Assembly: GCA_902544985.1 (NCBI GenBank)
Contig: CACCFV010000009.1
Coordinates: forward strand, 1-32,775
Direction of reading: 5' to 3'
DNA length: 32,775 nucleotides
Source: an uncultured Pelagibacteraceae bacterium
Lineage (GTDB): Bacteria > Pseudomonadota > Alphaproteobacteria > Pelagibacterales > Pelagibacteraceae
The notes under the pieces: model-generated
Databases searched by the model: none
What the model was told of the DNA's origin: nothing
The model's input: only the letters and a program-made list of their open reading frames with translations
Translations under genes and position numbers: made by a program
In this document: positions 9,411-17,743 of the stretch, in pieces
Layout: every line of letters begins with the position of its first letter
How positions within the stretch are numbered: the first letter of the stretch is position 1

Positions 9411-9433
9411 TTGTCTCTAGTTTGTCTCTAGTT
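9411..9433 (+). repeat. Island inner direct repeat, left copy
   Basis: Two tandem units of TTTGTCTCTAG (the first lacking its initial T) followed by TT; the 23 bp are identical to 10663-10685 in the same orientation. It lies 20 bp before the first island ORF. It could be a recombinase arm site, a cassette boundary or a regulatory repeat. Confidence 0.85.
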
Positions 9434-9453
9434 ATCCTATAAAATCCTACAAT

Positions 9454-9585
9454 ATGAATCTTACGAAAGGTTTTGCAATTTTATTTGTTTGTTTGATTGT
9501 GATTGCTAAAGTTTCATCAAAGGTAGTACCCACATCTGCAAAAACTTTAAGAGCAACATCACCAGAAATCTCAAAGTCTGAATGA
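9454..9585 (+). CDS. 43-aa hydrophobic-N-terminus peptide, island gene 1
   Basis: ATG at 9454 opens a 43-codon frame: MNLTKGFAILFVCLIVIAKV, then a polar tail rich in Ser, Thr and Lys. One hydrophobic segment (about residues 6-19) suggests a signal anchor or a secreted peptide. Its TGA overlaps the ATG of the next gene in an ATGA junction, exactly as the later island genes do, which is the main support that it is real. No family is recognised. Confidence 0.55.
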   Translation: MNLTKGFAILFVCLIVIAKVSSKVVPTSAKTLRATSPEISKSE

Positions 9586-9800
9586 AAAATTATAAAAAAA
9601 AAAGAAAAAAATATCCTGGTAGAATGACTAAATTGGAAATGCTTAAGTTTGAAAAAGAAAGACTTAAATGGGAATTAGACAAAACCAAAAAAGAAAGTGA
9701 TGATTTTTTTAAGATGATTATATTTGTTATAGGTTTATTTTTACTTTCTTATCTATTGGGTTTCTGGGGTACAGAAAGTGGACCAGCATGGAAATTATAA
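9582..9800 (+). CDS. 72-aa coiled-coil/single-TM protein, island gene 2
   Basis: Unrecognised protein. A very basic start (MKNYKKKRKKYPGR) is followed by a charged heptad-like helix (about residues 16-42, TKLEMLKFEKERLKWELDKT) that could form a coiled coil, then one TM helix (about 44-62, MIIFVIGLFLLSYLLGF) and a short tail. The likely topology is N-terminus in the cytosol. Overlap by ATGA with gene 1 and a 4-bp gap to gene 3 place it in the island operon. Confidence 0.7.
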   Translation: MKNYKKKRKKYPGRMTKLEMLKFEKERLKWELDKTKKESDDFFKMIIFVIGLFLLSYLLGFWGTESGPAWKL

Positions 9801-9804
9801 AATT

Positions 9805-10053
9805 ATGACATTTAAATGCCCCGAGTGTGGAAGTAAGAATGATAAAATAAGAGGATATGAGTTCTTTGCTAAAGATTTAGAGCCATCTGATCCTTGGTCA
9901 CAAGAATTTGAATTTATTAATTGTCCAAAATGCATAAGATCTATACCTGGATCACTAGGTTATCGATATGGTAAAACAAAAACGTACGATAAAGCTAAGA
10001 AAAAGTGGAATGATAAGTTTAAAAATCTATTTAGAGAGTATTTAGTTAAATGA
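9805..10053 (+). CDS. 82-aa zinc-ribbon protein, island gene 3
   Basis: Small cytosolic protein with two CxxC knuckles, CPECGSKN near the N-terminus and CPKC about 40 residues later, forming a probable zinc ribbon; the C-terminal third is Lys-rich (KTKTYDKAKKKWNDKFKN). No named family is recognised. ATG 9805 is preferred, 4 bp after the previous stop, because it places MTFKCPECG at the N-terminus. A GTG at 9778 would add nine residues overlapping gene 2. Its TGA overlaps the next ATG. Confidence 0.7.
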   Translation: MTFKCPECGSKNDKIRGYEFFAKDLEPSDPWSQEFEFINCPKCIRSIPGSLGYRYGKTKTYDKAKKKWNDKFKNLFREYLVK

Positions 10054-10652
10054 ATAAAATCAACTACACGATCGTACAAATGAGTGATGGATCTATACTT
10101 GTGGGAAATATTATCAATGGCAAGGCAGAAGGTCATGGATGGCTGATATCGGAACCAAAATACGAAGGTGAATTTAAGAATAATCTAAAGCATGGTTCAG
10201 GAAGATTATTTTATGCAGATGGAATGAAAACAATTGCAGAATTCAAAAATGGTAATATTCATGGACATGCACTTACATATGTTCCGTCAAATAATGATAT
10301 ATTAGATCAGCAATATATTGACGGTGTATTAGTTAGTATTGAGAAATCTAATCAAGATGGCTCAGGTGCTATATCAAAAAAAAATATCAATGGTCAATTT
10401 GATGGTATGCAAACTTTTTTTTTAAAAGATGGAACCAGTCATCAAGTTTTATATGAAAATGGAAATAAAATTAAACATCCAAATACAGGAGATGTAGAAG
10501 GTGCGAGCTCTGATATATTACCAGGTATGATTCATAAAATAAAAAAAACTTTTGAAGATAACAAAAAAAAATTTGATGAAAAAATTATTTGGAATCTTCC
10601 ATTAGAAATTGAAAATCAAATTAGACAAAAGGTATCTAAAAATAAAAACTAA
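10050..10652 (+). CDS. MORN-repeat protein, island gene 4
   Basis: Contains MORN-type repeats: YEGEFKNNLKHGSGRLFYADG, AEFKNGNIHGHALTY, and weaker copies such as VGNIINGKAEGHGWL and NINGQFDGMQTFFLKDG. Together they cover about residues 12-140. A charged helical tail follows (IHKIKKTFEDNKKKFDEKI). MORN repeats form beta-hairpin arrays used for lipid or protein binding; no enzymatic domain is present. No signal peptide is seen, so it is probably cytosolic, perhaps working with the membrane proteins encoded upstream (inference). It starts in an ATGA overlap with gene 3 and ends 10 bp before the right direct repeat. Confidence 0.75.
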   Translation: MNKINYTIVQMSDGSILVGNIINGKAEGHGWLISEPKYEGEFKNNLKHGSGRLFYADGMKTIAEFKNGNIHGHALTYVPSNNDILDQQYIDGVLVSIEKSNQDGSGAISKKNINGQFDGMQTFFLKDGTSHQVLYENGNKIKHPNTGDVEGASSDILPGMIHKIKKTFEDNKKKFDEKIIWNLPLEIENQIRQKVSKNKN

Positions 10653-10662
10653 TAACTCAATT

Positions 10663-10685
10663 TTGTCTCTAGTTTGTCTCTAGTT
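10663..10685 (+). repeat. Island inner direct repeat, right copy
   Basis: Identical over 23 bp to 9411-9433, with the same tandem TTTGTCTCTAG units. It begins 10 bp after the MORN gene stop. Neighbouring bases on either side do not match those around the left copy, so the repeat is sharply bounded. Confidence 0.85.
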
Positions 10686-10801
10686 TTGTAGCTTAGGCAA
10701 GCCAAGAATGATGCGTTTTTCGTAAAAGCAAAATTTCAAAAAATAAGCAATGACTTGATAAGTATGTGAATCGTCTTAAAGGGGGTAGAGGTTACTTGGA
10801 A

Positions 10802-10845
10802 TTTCAAGACCGGTGCTTTCAACCGCTCAGCCATCTCTCCGTGAG
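10802..10845. repeat. tRNA-Ser 5'-half direct repeat, copy 2 (tRNA relic)
   Basis: Truncated copy of the tRNA-Ser(UGA) 5' half in the same orientation as the intact gene. The T-arm, variable arm and 3' half are missing, so it is not a functional tRNA. The 10653-10922 interval otherwise holds only the right inner repeat and about 115 bp of unassigned sequence. The simplest reading is that this is the original 5' half displaced when the island entered and supplied a new one. Confidence 0.88.
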
Positions 10846-10922
10846 AAATCTTTTATAATTATAATTATTTAATTCAACCATAAAATAGTCTATTAAACAT
10901 TTATTATCTATTTCATCATTTT

Positions 10923-11801
10923 ATGAACCAGCAATTTAATAAAGGATTAATACTTACTTCTTTAGGATCCTTTTGGTGGGGTTTTATTGGAGTTATATAT
11001 TTTGAATATGTTGCTTTTATAGGACATGTTGAATTGGTTGTGCACAGATGTTTATGGACAGCTGTTATGTTGATTCTGACAACACTTTTTCTGAAAAAAT
11101 GGAAACTTTTTTTGAAAAGTATTTCAAATAAAAGAAATCTTTTTTATCTTTTTGTATCAGGTTCTTTGATATTTATTAATTGGGCTATTTGGATTTATGC
11201 CGTAGCTACAGAAAGAATTATAGATGCTAGTTTTGGATATTTTATTATGCCAATTATTAGTGTTTTGTTGGGATATATATTTTTTAGAGAAAAATTAAAT
11301 AAAAAAAGAATTTTTTCTATTCTGTTAGTAATCATATCCATTTTAATTATGATTTTTTTAAATATAAAAACACTTCCATGGGTTGGTATAATCGTTGCTT
11401 TAAGTTGGGCATTTTATAATCTTGTGAGAAAAAAAATCAATATTGAGACTGATATAGGACTTTTAATAGAGAGTTTATATATTTTACCTTTTGCTCTTAT
11501 TGCCTTTTACTTTATCTTTGACAAAGGATTAAATGACTTCAGTTTAGCTAACCCTGGTCTTAGCATGTTTCTATTATTAGCAGGACCTATGACCGTGATT
11601 CCTTTGTTTCTATATGTTAGAGGTGTTGAACTAATTGGGCTTGGGCCTACTGGAATGATTTTTTATATTACACCTACGTTACAGTTTATTTTAGGCTATT
11701 TTTATTACAATGAAGATTTTTCACTTATTAAATTAGTGAGTTTTATTATTATCTGGATTGCTGTAATTATATATCTAAAAGATTTATATGAAACTAATTA
11801 G
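10923..11801 (+). CDS. rarD: RarD-type EamA/DMT permease
   Basis: Inner-membrane drug/metabolite transporter of the EamA superfamily, RarD branch (substrate unknown; the name comes from a chloramphenicol-related family). About ten TM helices make up nearly the whole 292 aa. Family features include GSFWWGFIGVIYFEYV near the start, ELVVHRCLWTAVML, FGYFIMPIISVLLGYIFFREKL, and the second repeat GPTGMIFYITPTLQFILG. ATG 10923 is the first start after the tRNA relic. It is the first gene of the nine-gene run and overlaps mltB by 14 bp. Confidence 0.9.
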   Translation: MNQQFNKGLILTSLGSFWWGFIGVIYFEYVAFIGHVELVVHRCLWTAVMLILTTLFLKKWKLFLKSISNKRNLFYLFVSGSLIFINWAIWIYAVATERIIDASFGYFIMPIISVLLGYIFFREKLNKKRIFSILLVIISILIMIFLNIKTLPWVGIIVALSWAFYNLVRKKINIETDIGLLIESLYILPFALIAFYFIFDKGLNDFSLANPGLSMFLLLAGPMTVIPLFLYVRGVELIGLGPTGMIFYITPTLQFILGYFYYNEDFSLIKLVSFIIIWIAVIIYLKDLYETN

Positions 11802-12789
11802 TCAAATATTTTTTTTATTACTAATTTCTATATTCAATTGTTTTTCTAGTGAAAATATTAATTTTAATGAATGGAAAAAAAATTTTAAAAAAGTGGCATT
11901 AGCAAATAATATTTCAGAAAAGACTTTTGATGAAGCAATGTTGAATGTGAGATTTCTTCCTAAAGTAATTGAATACGATCGATATCAACCGGAGTTTTAT
12001 GAAGATACAAAGACATACATTAGCAAACGTACTTCAACAAAAAAATTTAAAAAGGGGATCGACTTTTATGAAAATAATTCAAATCTTATAGATTTAGTAG
12101 AAAAAAAATTTGAAGTGGAAAAGGAATTACTTTTATCACTAATGGGTATTGAGACTAACTTTGGAACTTATGTTGGAAAAATGGATATAATTTCATCATT
12201 AGCAACATTAAGTTATGACAAAAGAAGATCAGAATTTTTTTCAAAAGAACTTTTAACGCTATTGAAATTAATTGATGATGATCAAATAGATTATAAGACA
12301 CTATATGGTTCGTGGGCTGGTGCGTTTGGTTTTTTTCAGTTTATGCCATCAACAATAAAGAATTATGCTTTTGACTATAATAAAGATAATTATATCGATT
12401 TGAAAAATTCTGAGGACGCATATGCATCTGCCGCTAACTATTTAAATAAAATAGGATGGAAAAAAAATTCTTTTTGTTTTAAAAAAATTGAATTAGATGA
12501 AAATATTCCAATTAAATTTTTAAATGTATCAGCTAAAAAAATTCACAGTAAAAAGAAAATTAAATCATTTAAAAAATATATTAAGAATTATTCTGAATTA
12601 AATATAGATAATGAAAACCAGAAAATAGCAATAATAACCCCAGACAAAGATATTATACCCGATGCTCAAACTTTAAGTCCTGCTTATATAGTTTTTGAAA
12701 ATTACGAAATAATTTTGAAATGGAATAGATCTTTAAGATTTGCACTTGCTGTTTGTACTTTAAAAGATAAATTTAAAAATGAAATTTAA
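11788..12789 (+). CDS. mltB: Lytic murein transglycosylase B family
   Basis: Cleaves the MurNAc-GlcNAc bond with 1,6-anhydro formation, remodelling peptidoglycan. A signal peptide (about residues 1-20, MKLISQIFFLLLISIFNCFS) is followed by the GH103/SLT_2 domain with catalytic Glu122 in LMGIETNFGTYVG, plus YGSWAGAFGFFQFMPSTIKNYA and the late motif TLSPAYIVFENYEIILKWNRS. No lipobox is obvious, so it may be soluble in the periplasm. At 333 aa there is no added PG-binding domain. It overlaps both neighbours, joining a cell-wall group with the SPOR lipoprotein and the carboxypeptidase. Confidence 0.94.
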   Translation: MKLISQIFFLLLISIFNCFSSENINFNEWKKNFKKVALANNISEKTFDEAMLNVRFLPKVIEYDRYQPEFYEDTKTYISKRTSTKKFKKGIDFYENNSNLIDLVEKKFEVEKELLLSLMGIETNFGTYVGKMDIISSLATLSYDKRRSEFFSKELLTLLKLIDDDQIDYKTLYGSWAGAFGFFQFMPSTIKNYAFDYNKDNYIDLKNSEDAYASAANYLNKIGWKKNSFCFKKIELDENIPIKFLNVSAKKIHSKKKIKSFKKYIKNYSELNIDNENQKIAIITPDKDIIPDAQTLSPAYIVFENYEIILKWNRSLRFALAVCTLKDKFKNEI

Positions 12790-13531
12790 CATTTATATTA
12801 TTTTAAGTACTTTTTTTTTATTATTAAGTTGTGATCAGTCTACGATTAATCAAGGTAAAAAGTTAGATACGACCTTTGAAAAAAAATATAAAAATAGTGG
12901 TTTTTCCTTAATTTATAGTGATCAATTAAAAATCAAAAAAATTGATCAAAGATCTTTAACAATTTTCCATAAAAATTTAAAAAGAAAATCATCTGTAAAA
13001 ATTACCAATCCTTTAAATGGCAAATCCCTAATTGCAGAAGTAAAATCGAATAGAGTAAAATTTTCACCATTTTACAACTCTGTTATTACACAAAGAATTG
13101 CTGAAGAATTAGAACTTGATTTAGATGAACCTTATATAGACATCATTTTAATTTCAAAAAATTCAACTTACATTGCAAAAAAAACTAAAACTTTTGAAGA
13201 AGAAAAAAACGTAGCAGAGAAAGCACCTATAGATGGTATTAAAATAAGCGACCTTAATTCATCCAGTAAAACAAAAAAAAAATTAAAGAAAAATAATAAA
13301 TTTTCTTATTATATAAAGGTGGCTGATTTTTATTATAAAAAATCTGCTAAAAATATGAGTAATAGAATTAAAAATGAAGTTAGATTGAAAAATATTCAAA
13401 TCATTGAACTTACTAAAACAAATTATAGGTTATTATTAGGACCTTTTAATGATATACAATCACTTAAAGACTCATTTGAAAAAATGAATTCTTTGTATTT
13501 TGAAAATCTAGAAATAATAAAAGATGTTTAA
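12779..13531 (+). CDS. Degenerate RlpA-like SPOR-domain lipoprotein
   Basis: Lipoprotein signal ending in LLLSC (Cys19). The middle (about residues 38-140) follows the RlpA double-psi barrel plan: SGFSLIYSD, FHKNLKRKSSVKITNPLNGK, then RIAEELELDL. However, the RlpA segment VNDRGPF with its catalytic Asp is replaced by VKSNRVKFSPF, so transglycosylase activity is doubtful. A C-terminal SPOR domain (about 174-245, FSYYIKVADFYYKKSA to YRLLLGPFNDIQSLKDSF) should bind denuded septal peptidoglycan. It lies between mltB and the D,D-carboxypeptidase, a common rlpA position. Family assignment is by pattern and order, not strong identity. Confidence 0.72.
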   Translation: MKFNIYIILSTFFLLLSCDQSTINQGKKLDTTFEKKYKNSGFSLIYSDQLKIKKIDQRSLTIFHKNLKRKSSVKITNPLNGKSLIAEVKSNRVKFSPFYNSVITQRIAEELELDLDEPYIDIILISKNSTYIAKKTKTFEEEKNVAEKAPIDGIKISDLNSSSKTKKKLKKNNKFSYYIKVADFYYKKSAKNMSNRIKNEVRLKNIQIIELTKTNYRLLLGPFNDIQSLKDSFEKMNSLYFENLEIIKDV

Positions 13532-14675
13532 AAAAATTTTTATCATTATCTCATTATATTTATCGTTAATTTTTTCTGTAAATGCAAATATTGATATCAA
13601 AGCTAGAACTGCAATTTTACAAGATTTCTTATCGGGAGAAATTTTATATGAAAAAGACCCTGATAGATCAATTTACCCTGCATCAATGACTAAAATAATG
13701 ACAGCAATTATTGCTTTTGATTTAATAAAATCTGGTGAACTATCATTGGATGACAAATTTATAATATCTGAGAAAGCATGGCGATTATCAACTGCTGGCT
13801 ATTCATCAATGTTTATAATGGTTGGTGATGAAGTTTCTGTAGAGGATTTACTATTAGGTATAATTATTGCGTCTGGTAATGATGCATGTATTGCCCTTGC
13901 AGAAGGTATAGCAGGAACCGAAGAGGAATTTGCAATCTTAATGACTGCAAAAGCAAAAGAATTAGGTATGGAAAATACAAATTTCGCCAACTCATCTGGT
14001 ATTAATGATCCAGACAATTATTCAACAGTTAGAGATATTTTAATTATGTCTACTTATTTAATTAAAGAACACCCAAAATATTATGAATGGTTTGCTGAAA
14101 AAGAATTTACATGGAATAGAACTGGTGGTGATCCGATCACACAAGGTAACAGAAATCCTCTTCTTTATAAAAATATTGGAGCCGATGGAATTAAAACAGG
14201 TTATTTAGCTGTTGAAAAATATTCATTAGCATCATCAATCAATAGAAAGGGGAGAAGATTAATAGCTGTTGGTAGCGGATTTGAAACCAAAAGTTCAAGA
14301 TCAAGAGAAAGTTCGAGATTATTGACCTTTGGATTAACAAATTTTGATCTTGTTCAGATAAATAAAGCTAATGAACCCATTGAAAAAATAGATGTTTGGC
14401 TTGGTAAACAAAATCAAGTTGATGTTCATGTTGATACAGATATTTACAAAACAATTAAAAAAGCAAAAAAAAGATTATTAAAGATATCTTTAAAATATGA
14501 TGGTCCAGTAGAAGCACCGATTAAAAAAAACCAAAAAATTGGAACTTACAGAGTAGTATATGATCAAGAATTGATAGGTGAATATGATCTGTTAGCATCT
14601 AACGATGTTCAAAAAGTAAATATTTTTACTAGATTAATTAAATCATTGAATTATTTAATCTGGGGCGATGTCTAG
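13524..14675 (+). CDS. dacC: D-alanyl-D-alanine carboxypeptidase (PBP5/6 type)
   Basis: Removes the terminal D-Ala from peptidoglycan stem pentapeptides in the periplasm. It has a signal peptide (about residues 1-21, ending VNA). The three serine-acyltransferase motifs are SMTK (Ser54, Lys57), SGN (117-119) and KTG (224-226, GADGIKTGYL). The C-terminal beta domain (about 280-360) and a final amphipathic stretch resembling the PBP5 membrane anchor complete the 383 aa. The gene overlaps both neighbours by 8 bp. The symbol is by family; dacA and dacC cannot be separated here. Confidence 0.93.
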   Translation: MFKKIFIIISLYLSLIFSVNANIDIKARTAILQDFLSGEILYEKDPDRSIYPASMTKIMTAIIAFDLIKSGELSLDDKFIISEKAWRLSTAGYSSMFIMVGDEVSVEDLLLGIIIASGNDACIALAEGIAGTEEEFAILMTAKAKELGMENTNFANSSGINDPDNYSTVRDILIMSTYLIKEHPKYYEWFAEKEFTWNRTGGDPITQGNRNPLLYKNIGADGIKTGYLAVEKYSLASSINRKGRRLIAVGSGFETKSSRSRESSRLLTFGLTNFDLVQINKANEPIEKIDVWLGKQNQVDVHVDTDIYKTIKKAKKRLLKISLKYDGPVEAPIKKNQKIGTYRVVYDQELIGEYDLLASNDVQKVNIFTRLIKSLNYLIWGDV

Positions 14676-15282
14676 AAAACCTGTTATCGTTTTCGAGGGT
14701 GTTGAAGGAAGTGGGAAGACTCATCATTTAAATAAAATTTCAAAATATCTTAAAAAAAGAAAACTTTCTTTTATCAAGATCAGAGAACCAGGAGGAAGTT
14801 TAAATTCAGAAAAAATAAGAAAATTGATACTGAATAAAAAATCTAATTTCAATAAAAATACAGATTTGCTGCTTTATCTAGCTTCTAGAAGTGAAAATAT
14901 CAATCTACTAAGAAAATATTATAAAAAAAGAATTATCCTAATAGATAGATTTGTTGATTCTACTATTGCGTATCAACATTATGGTATGGGTGTAAATTTA
15001 GATTTAATAGATAGTATTAACAAACATATTTTATCAAATTTTAAAGTCTCTTTTACTTTTTTAAACCTAGTAAATCATAAAAATATGGTCAAGCGACTTA
15101 GATTAAGAAAATCTACTAATAGGTATGATAATTTCAAAAAAAGTTTTTACAATAAAGTTCAAAAAGGTTTTATAAAACTATCAGATAATAATAAAAGAAA
15201 ATATCAAATAATTGACTCAAATTTAGATATTAAGTTGAATGAAAAATTAGTTTTAAAGAAAATTGAGAAATTGATAAAATGA
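14668..15282 (+). CDS. tmk: Thymidylate kinase
   Basis: Phosphorylates dTMP to dTDP for DNA synthesis. The P-loop is GVEGSGKT (residues 10-17) near the start. The DR(x) motif appears as LIDRFVDSTIAYQHYGMG, with the REPGGSLNSEKIR loop before it. Length 204 aa is typical. It overlaps dacC by 8 bp and holB by 4 bp; the tmk-holB pair is a conserved bacterial arrangement. Confidence 0.95.
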   Translation: MSRKPVIVFEGVEGSGKTHHLNKISKYLKKRKLSFIKIREPGGSLNSEKIRKLILNKKSNFNKNTDLLLYLASRSENINLLRKYYKKRIILIDRFVDSTIAYQHYGMGVNLDLIDSINKHILSNFKVSFTFLNLVNHKNMVKRLRLRKSTNRYDNFKKSFYNKVQKGFIKLSDNNKRKYQIIDSNLDIKLNEKLVLKKIEKLIK

Positions 15283-16208
15283 GCCTAAGTCCAATAAATC
15301 AAACTAATTTGTTTTCACTCGATAACTATCTGTTAGAATTTGTAGAACTTTATAAGAAAAAAAAATTACCAACAAAAATTTTACTTAGTGGTGACAAAGG
15401 TTTGGGCAAGTCAACTTTAGCATTTCATTTAGTAAACTATATATTGTCCATTAACGAAGAACATCCCTATATTTTCAAAGAATCTAAGATTAATCCTGAT
15501 AATAAATCTTATAAGCTTGCAATAAATGGATCAAATCCCAACTTATTATTAGTTGATGTTTTAAGCGAAAAAAAAAATATCGATATTAATCAAATTAGAG
15601 AATTGATTAATAACTTAAATAAATCATCTTTTAATACTAAGGAAAGATTTATAATTATAGATAATATCGAAACATTAAATATATCCTCTATCAATGCTCT
15701 TTTAAAAGTTTTAGAGGAACCACCATCAAACACTTATTTTATATTGATAAATAATGACAGATTTATTTTACCAACTTTAAAATCTAGATGTATCAATTTC
15801 AAAATATCTTTAGATCACAAAACTTCGATCTCGGTTATTAATAAAATTTTAGATGATGATATTATGAAATTTATTAATAAAGATTTGATAAACTACTATT
15901 TAACACCCGGGCAAATATATCATTTAATAGAATTTTTTAAATTACAGAAACATGATCTTAAGGATTATGATTTAAAAAGTTTTATTAAACTTGTTATTAA
16001 AGATAATTTATATAAAAAAAATGTCTTAATTAAGAATATAATATTTGAGTATTTAGAGTTTTATTTTCGAACAAAAGTAAAATTGGCAAAATTAAGAACT
16101 TTTGAATATTATGATTATTTTTTAAAAAGAATAAATGATACTAAAAAATTTAATTTAGATGAAGAGTCTTTATTTATGGAATTTGAATATAAAATTTTAA
16201 ATGGATAA
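15279..16208 (+). CDS. holB: DNA polymerase III delta-prime subunit
   Basis: Clamp-loader subunit of the replicase. The AAA+ N-domain has LLSGDKGLGKSTLAFHLVNY (P-loop), the sensor-like IIIDNIETLNISSINALLK, and the delta-prime signature LKVLEEPPSNTYFIL with LPTLKSRC. The C-terminal collar region (about 210-309) is poorly conserved, as usual. The zinc cysteines of the E. coli form are not visible, which is common in alphaproteobacteria. The gene overlaps metG by 8 bp. Confidence 0.92.
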   Translation: MSLSPINQTNLFSLDNYLLEFVELYKKKKLPTKILLSGDKGLGKSTLAFHLVNYILSINEEHPYIFKESKINPDNKSYKLAINGSNPNLLLVDVLSEKKNIDINQIRELINNLNKSSFNTKERFIIIDNIETLNISSINALLKVLEEPPSNTYFILINNDRFILPTLKSRCINFKISLDHKTSISVINKILDDDIMKFINKDLINYYLTPGQIYHLIEFFKLQKHDLKDYDLKSFIKLVIKDNLYKKNVLIKNIIFEYLEFYFRTKVKLAKLRTFEYYDYFLKRINDTKKFNLDEESLFMEFEYKILNG

Positions 16209-17743
16209 AAATTTTTATATTACTACTCCAATATATTACCCATCTGGAAGACCTCATATGGGACATGCATATTCAAGCATTATAGCGGACTTTTTTGCAC
16301 GATTTAAATCAATCGATGATTATAACGTTCACTTTTTAACTGGTACAGATGAGCATGGTTTAAAGATACAAAGATCAGCTGAAAAAGCGGGTAAAGATCC
16401 CAAGGAATTCTGTGATCAAATTAGTCAAACATTTAAAGATCTCTCAAAAACATTAAATCTATCTAATACAGATTTTATAAGAACTACTGAGGATAGACAT
16501 AAAAAAAACAGTTCAGCATCTCTGGTCTCTTCTTGAAAAAAATGATGACATTTATTTATCAAATTATTCTGGATGGTATTCAGTCTCAGACGAAGCTTTT
16601 TATAATGAAGATGAAATAGAAGAAATAGAGGGAAAAAAAATTGCAAAATCGTCAAAATCTACCGTTGAATGGATAGAGGAGGAGTCTTATTTTTTTCGAC
16701 TCTCTAAATGGCAAAAACCTTTATTAGAATTTTATGAAAATAATCCAGATTTTATATTGCCTGAGTCTAGAAAAAACGAGGTAATAAGTTTTGTAAAAAG
16801 TGGTCTTAAAGATCTTTCTGTAAGTCGTAAAACTTTTAAATGGGGAATTCCAGTTCCTAGTAATGATAAACATATTATTTACGTATGGCTCGACGCATTA
16901 ACAAATTATTTGAGTGCTTTAAATTATCCAGATACAAATAATGAACTTTTTAAAAAATTTTGGCCAGCATCTATACATTTAATTGGTAAAGATATCCTAA
17001 GATTTCATGCAGTTTATTGGCCTGCTTTCCTTTTAGCTGCTAAAATTGAGCTACCAAAAAAAGTTTATGGACATGGTTGGATATTATCTGGTGAAGAAAA
17101 AATGTCAAAATCTAAGGGAAACATTTTAGATCCATTAAAAATTATTGAAGAATACGGTTTAGACCCTTTAAGATATTATTTAATTAAGGAAGTTTCATTT
17201 GGAAACGATGGTAATATTTCTCAAGATAGACTTGAAGATTGTATAAATAGCGATTTAGCAAATAATTACGGTAATTTATGTCAAAGAGTTACTGCATTTG
17301 CGATGAAAAATTGTGATGGAAAAATTCCTGCAAAAATTGATTTTCAACCAGATGATTTAAAGATATTAAATAAATTTCAAAAAAATTTAGATACAATAAG
17401 GTCTAAAATAAATGATCAAAATATAAATTTTTATATAGATTTCATTGTTAATTCACTATTTGAGGCAAACAAATACTTCAATGATCAAGAGCCATGGAAA
17501 AAAAAGGATAATTTAATTAGGTTAAATACTATAGTTTATACAACATTAGAAATAGTTAGGAAAATTAGCTTTTTACTTTATCCAATTATTCCCGAAACAT
17601 CATTGAGAGCATTAAAAATTTTTGATTTATCAGAAAAAGATATCAAATTAAAAACTATTTCTAATAATGAATTTATTATTAAAGGTAATATGATAAATAA
17701 GATAGATATATTAATTAAGAAAATAGAAAAAAAAGATGATTGA
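16201..17743 (+). CDS. metG: Methionyl-tRNA synthetase with +1 frameshift in A8 tract
   Basis: Charges tRNA-Met. The 5' frame (16201-16536) carries RPHMGHAYS (the HIGH motif) and TGTDEHGLKIQRSA, then hits TGA soon after an A8 run at 16501-16508. Removing one A restores HKKTVQHLWSLLEKNDDIYL and a frame that runs to 17743 with the KMSKS motif (EEKMSKSKGNI), giving about 513 aa, normal for the class without a zinc knuckle. Because metG is essential, a sequencing error or productive slippage on the A-tract is more likely than loss. The ATG at 16757 is internal to the restored frame. It overlaps tatD by 8 bp. Confidence 0.93.

Larger units (their letters stand above)
9298..10801. mobile_element. 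1.5-kb mini-island in tRNA-Ser, no integrase
   Basis: DNA between the two tRNA 5'-half copies, 1,504 bp counted from one repeat start to the base before the next. It contains four small overlapping plus-strand genes (9454-10652) bounded by identical 23-bp direct repeats at 9411-9433 and 10663-10685. The left repeat is 113 bp from the left tRNA copy and the right repeat 117 bp from the right copy, a near-symmetric design. No recombinase is encoded inside, so movement would need help in trans or the element has decayed. That it is mobile is inference from the repeats. Confidence 0.6.

Noticed and set aside
9246-9431. Open reading frame of 61 codons on the plus strand
   Set aside because: It runs across the opposite-strand tRNA-Ser and the left direct repeat; the peptide is a translation of tRNA sequence.
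16757-17743. Separate gene starting at ATG 16757
   Set aside because: The frame is continuous with metG once the A8 tract is corrected; the upstream codons are clearly MetG sequence.
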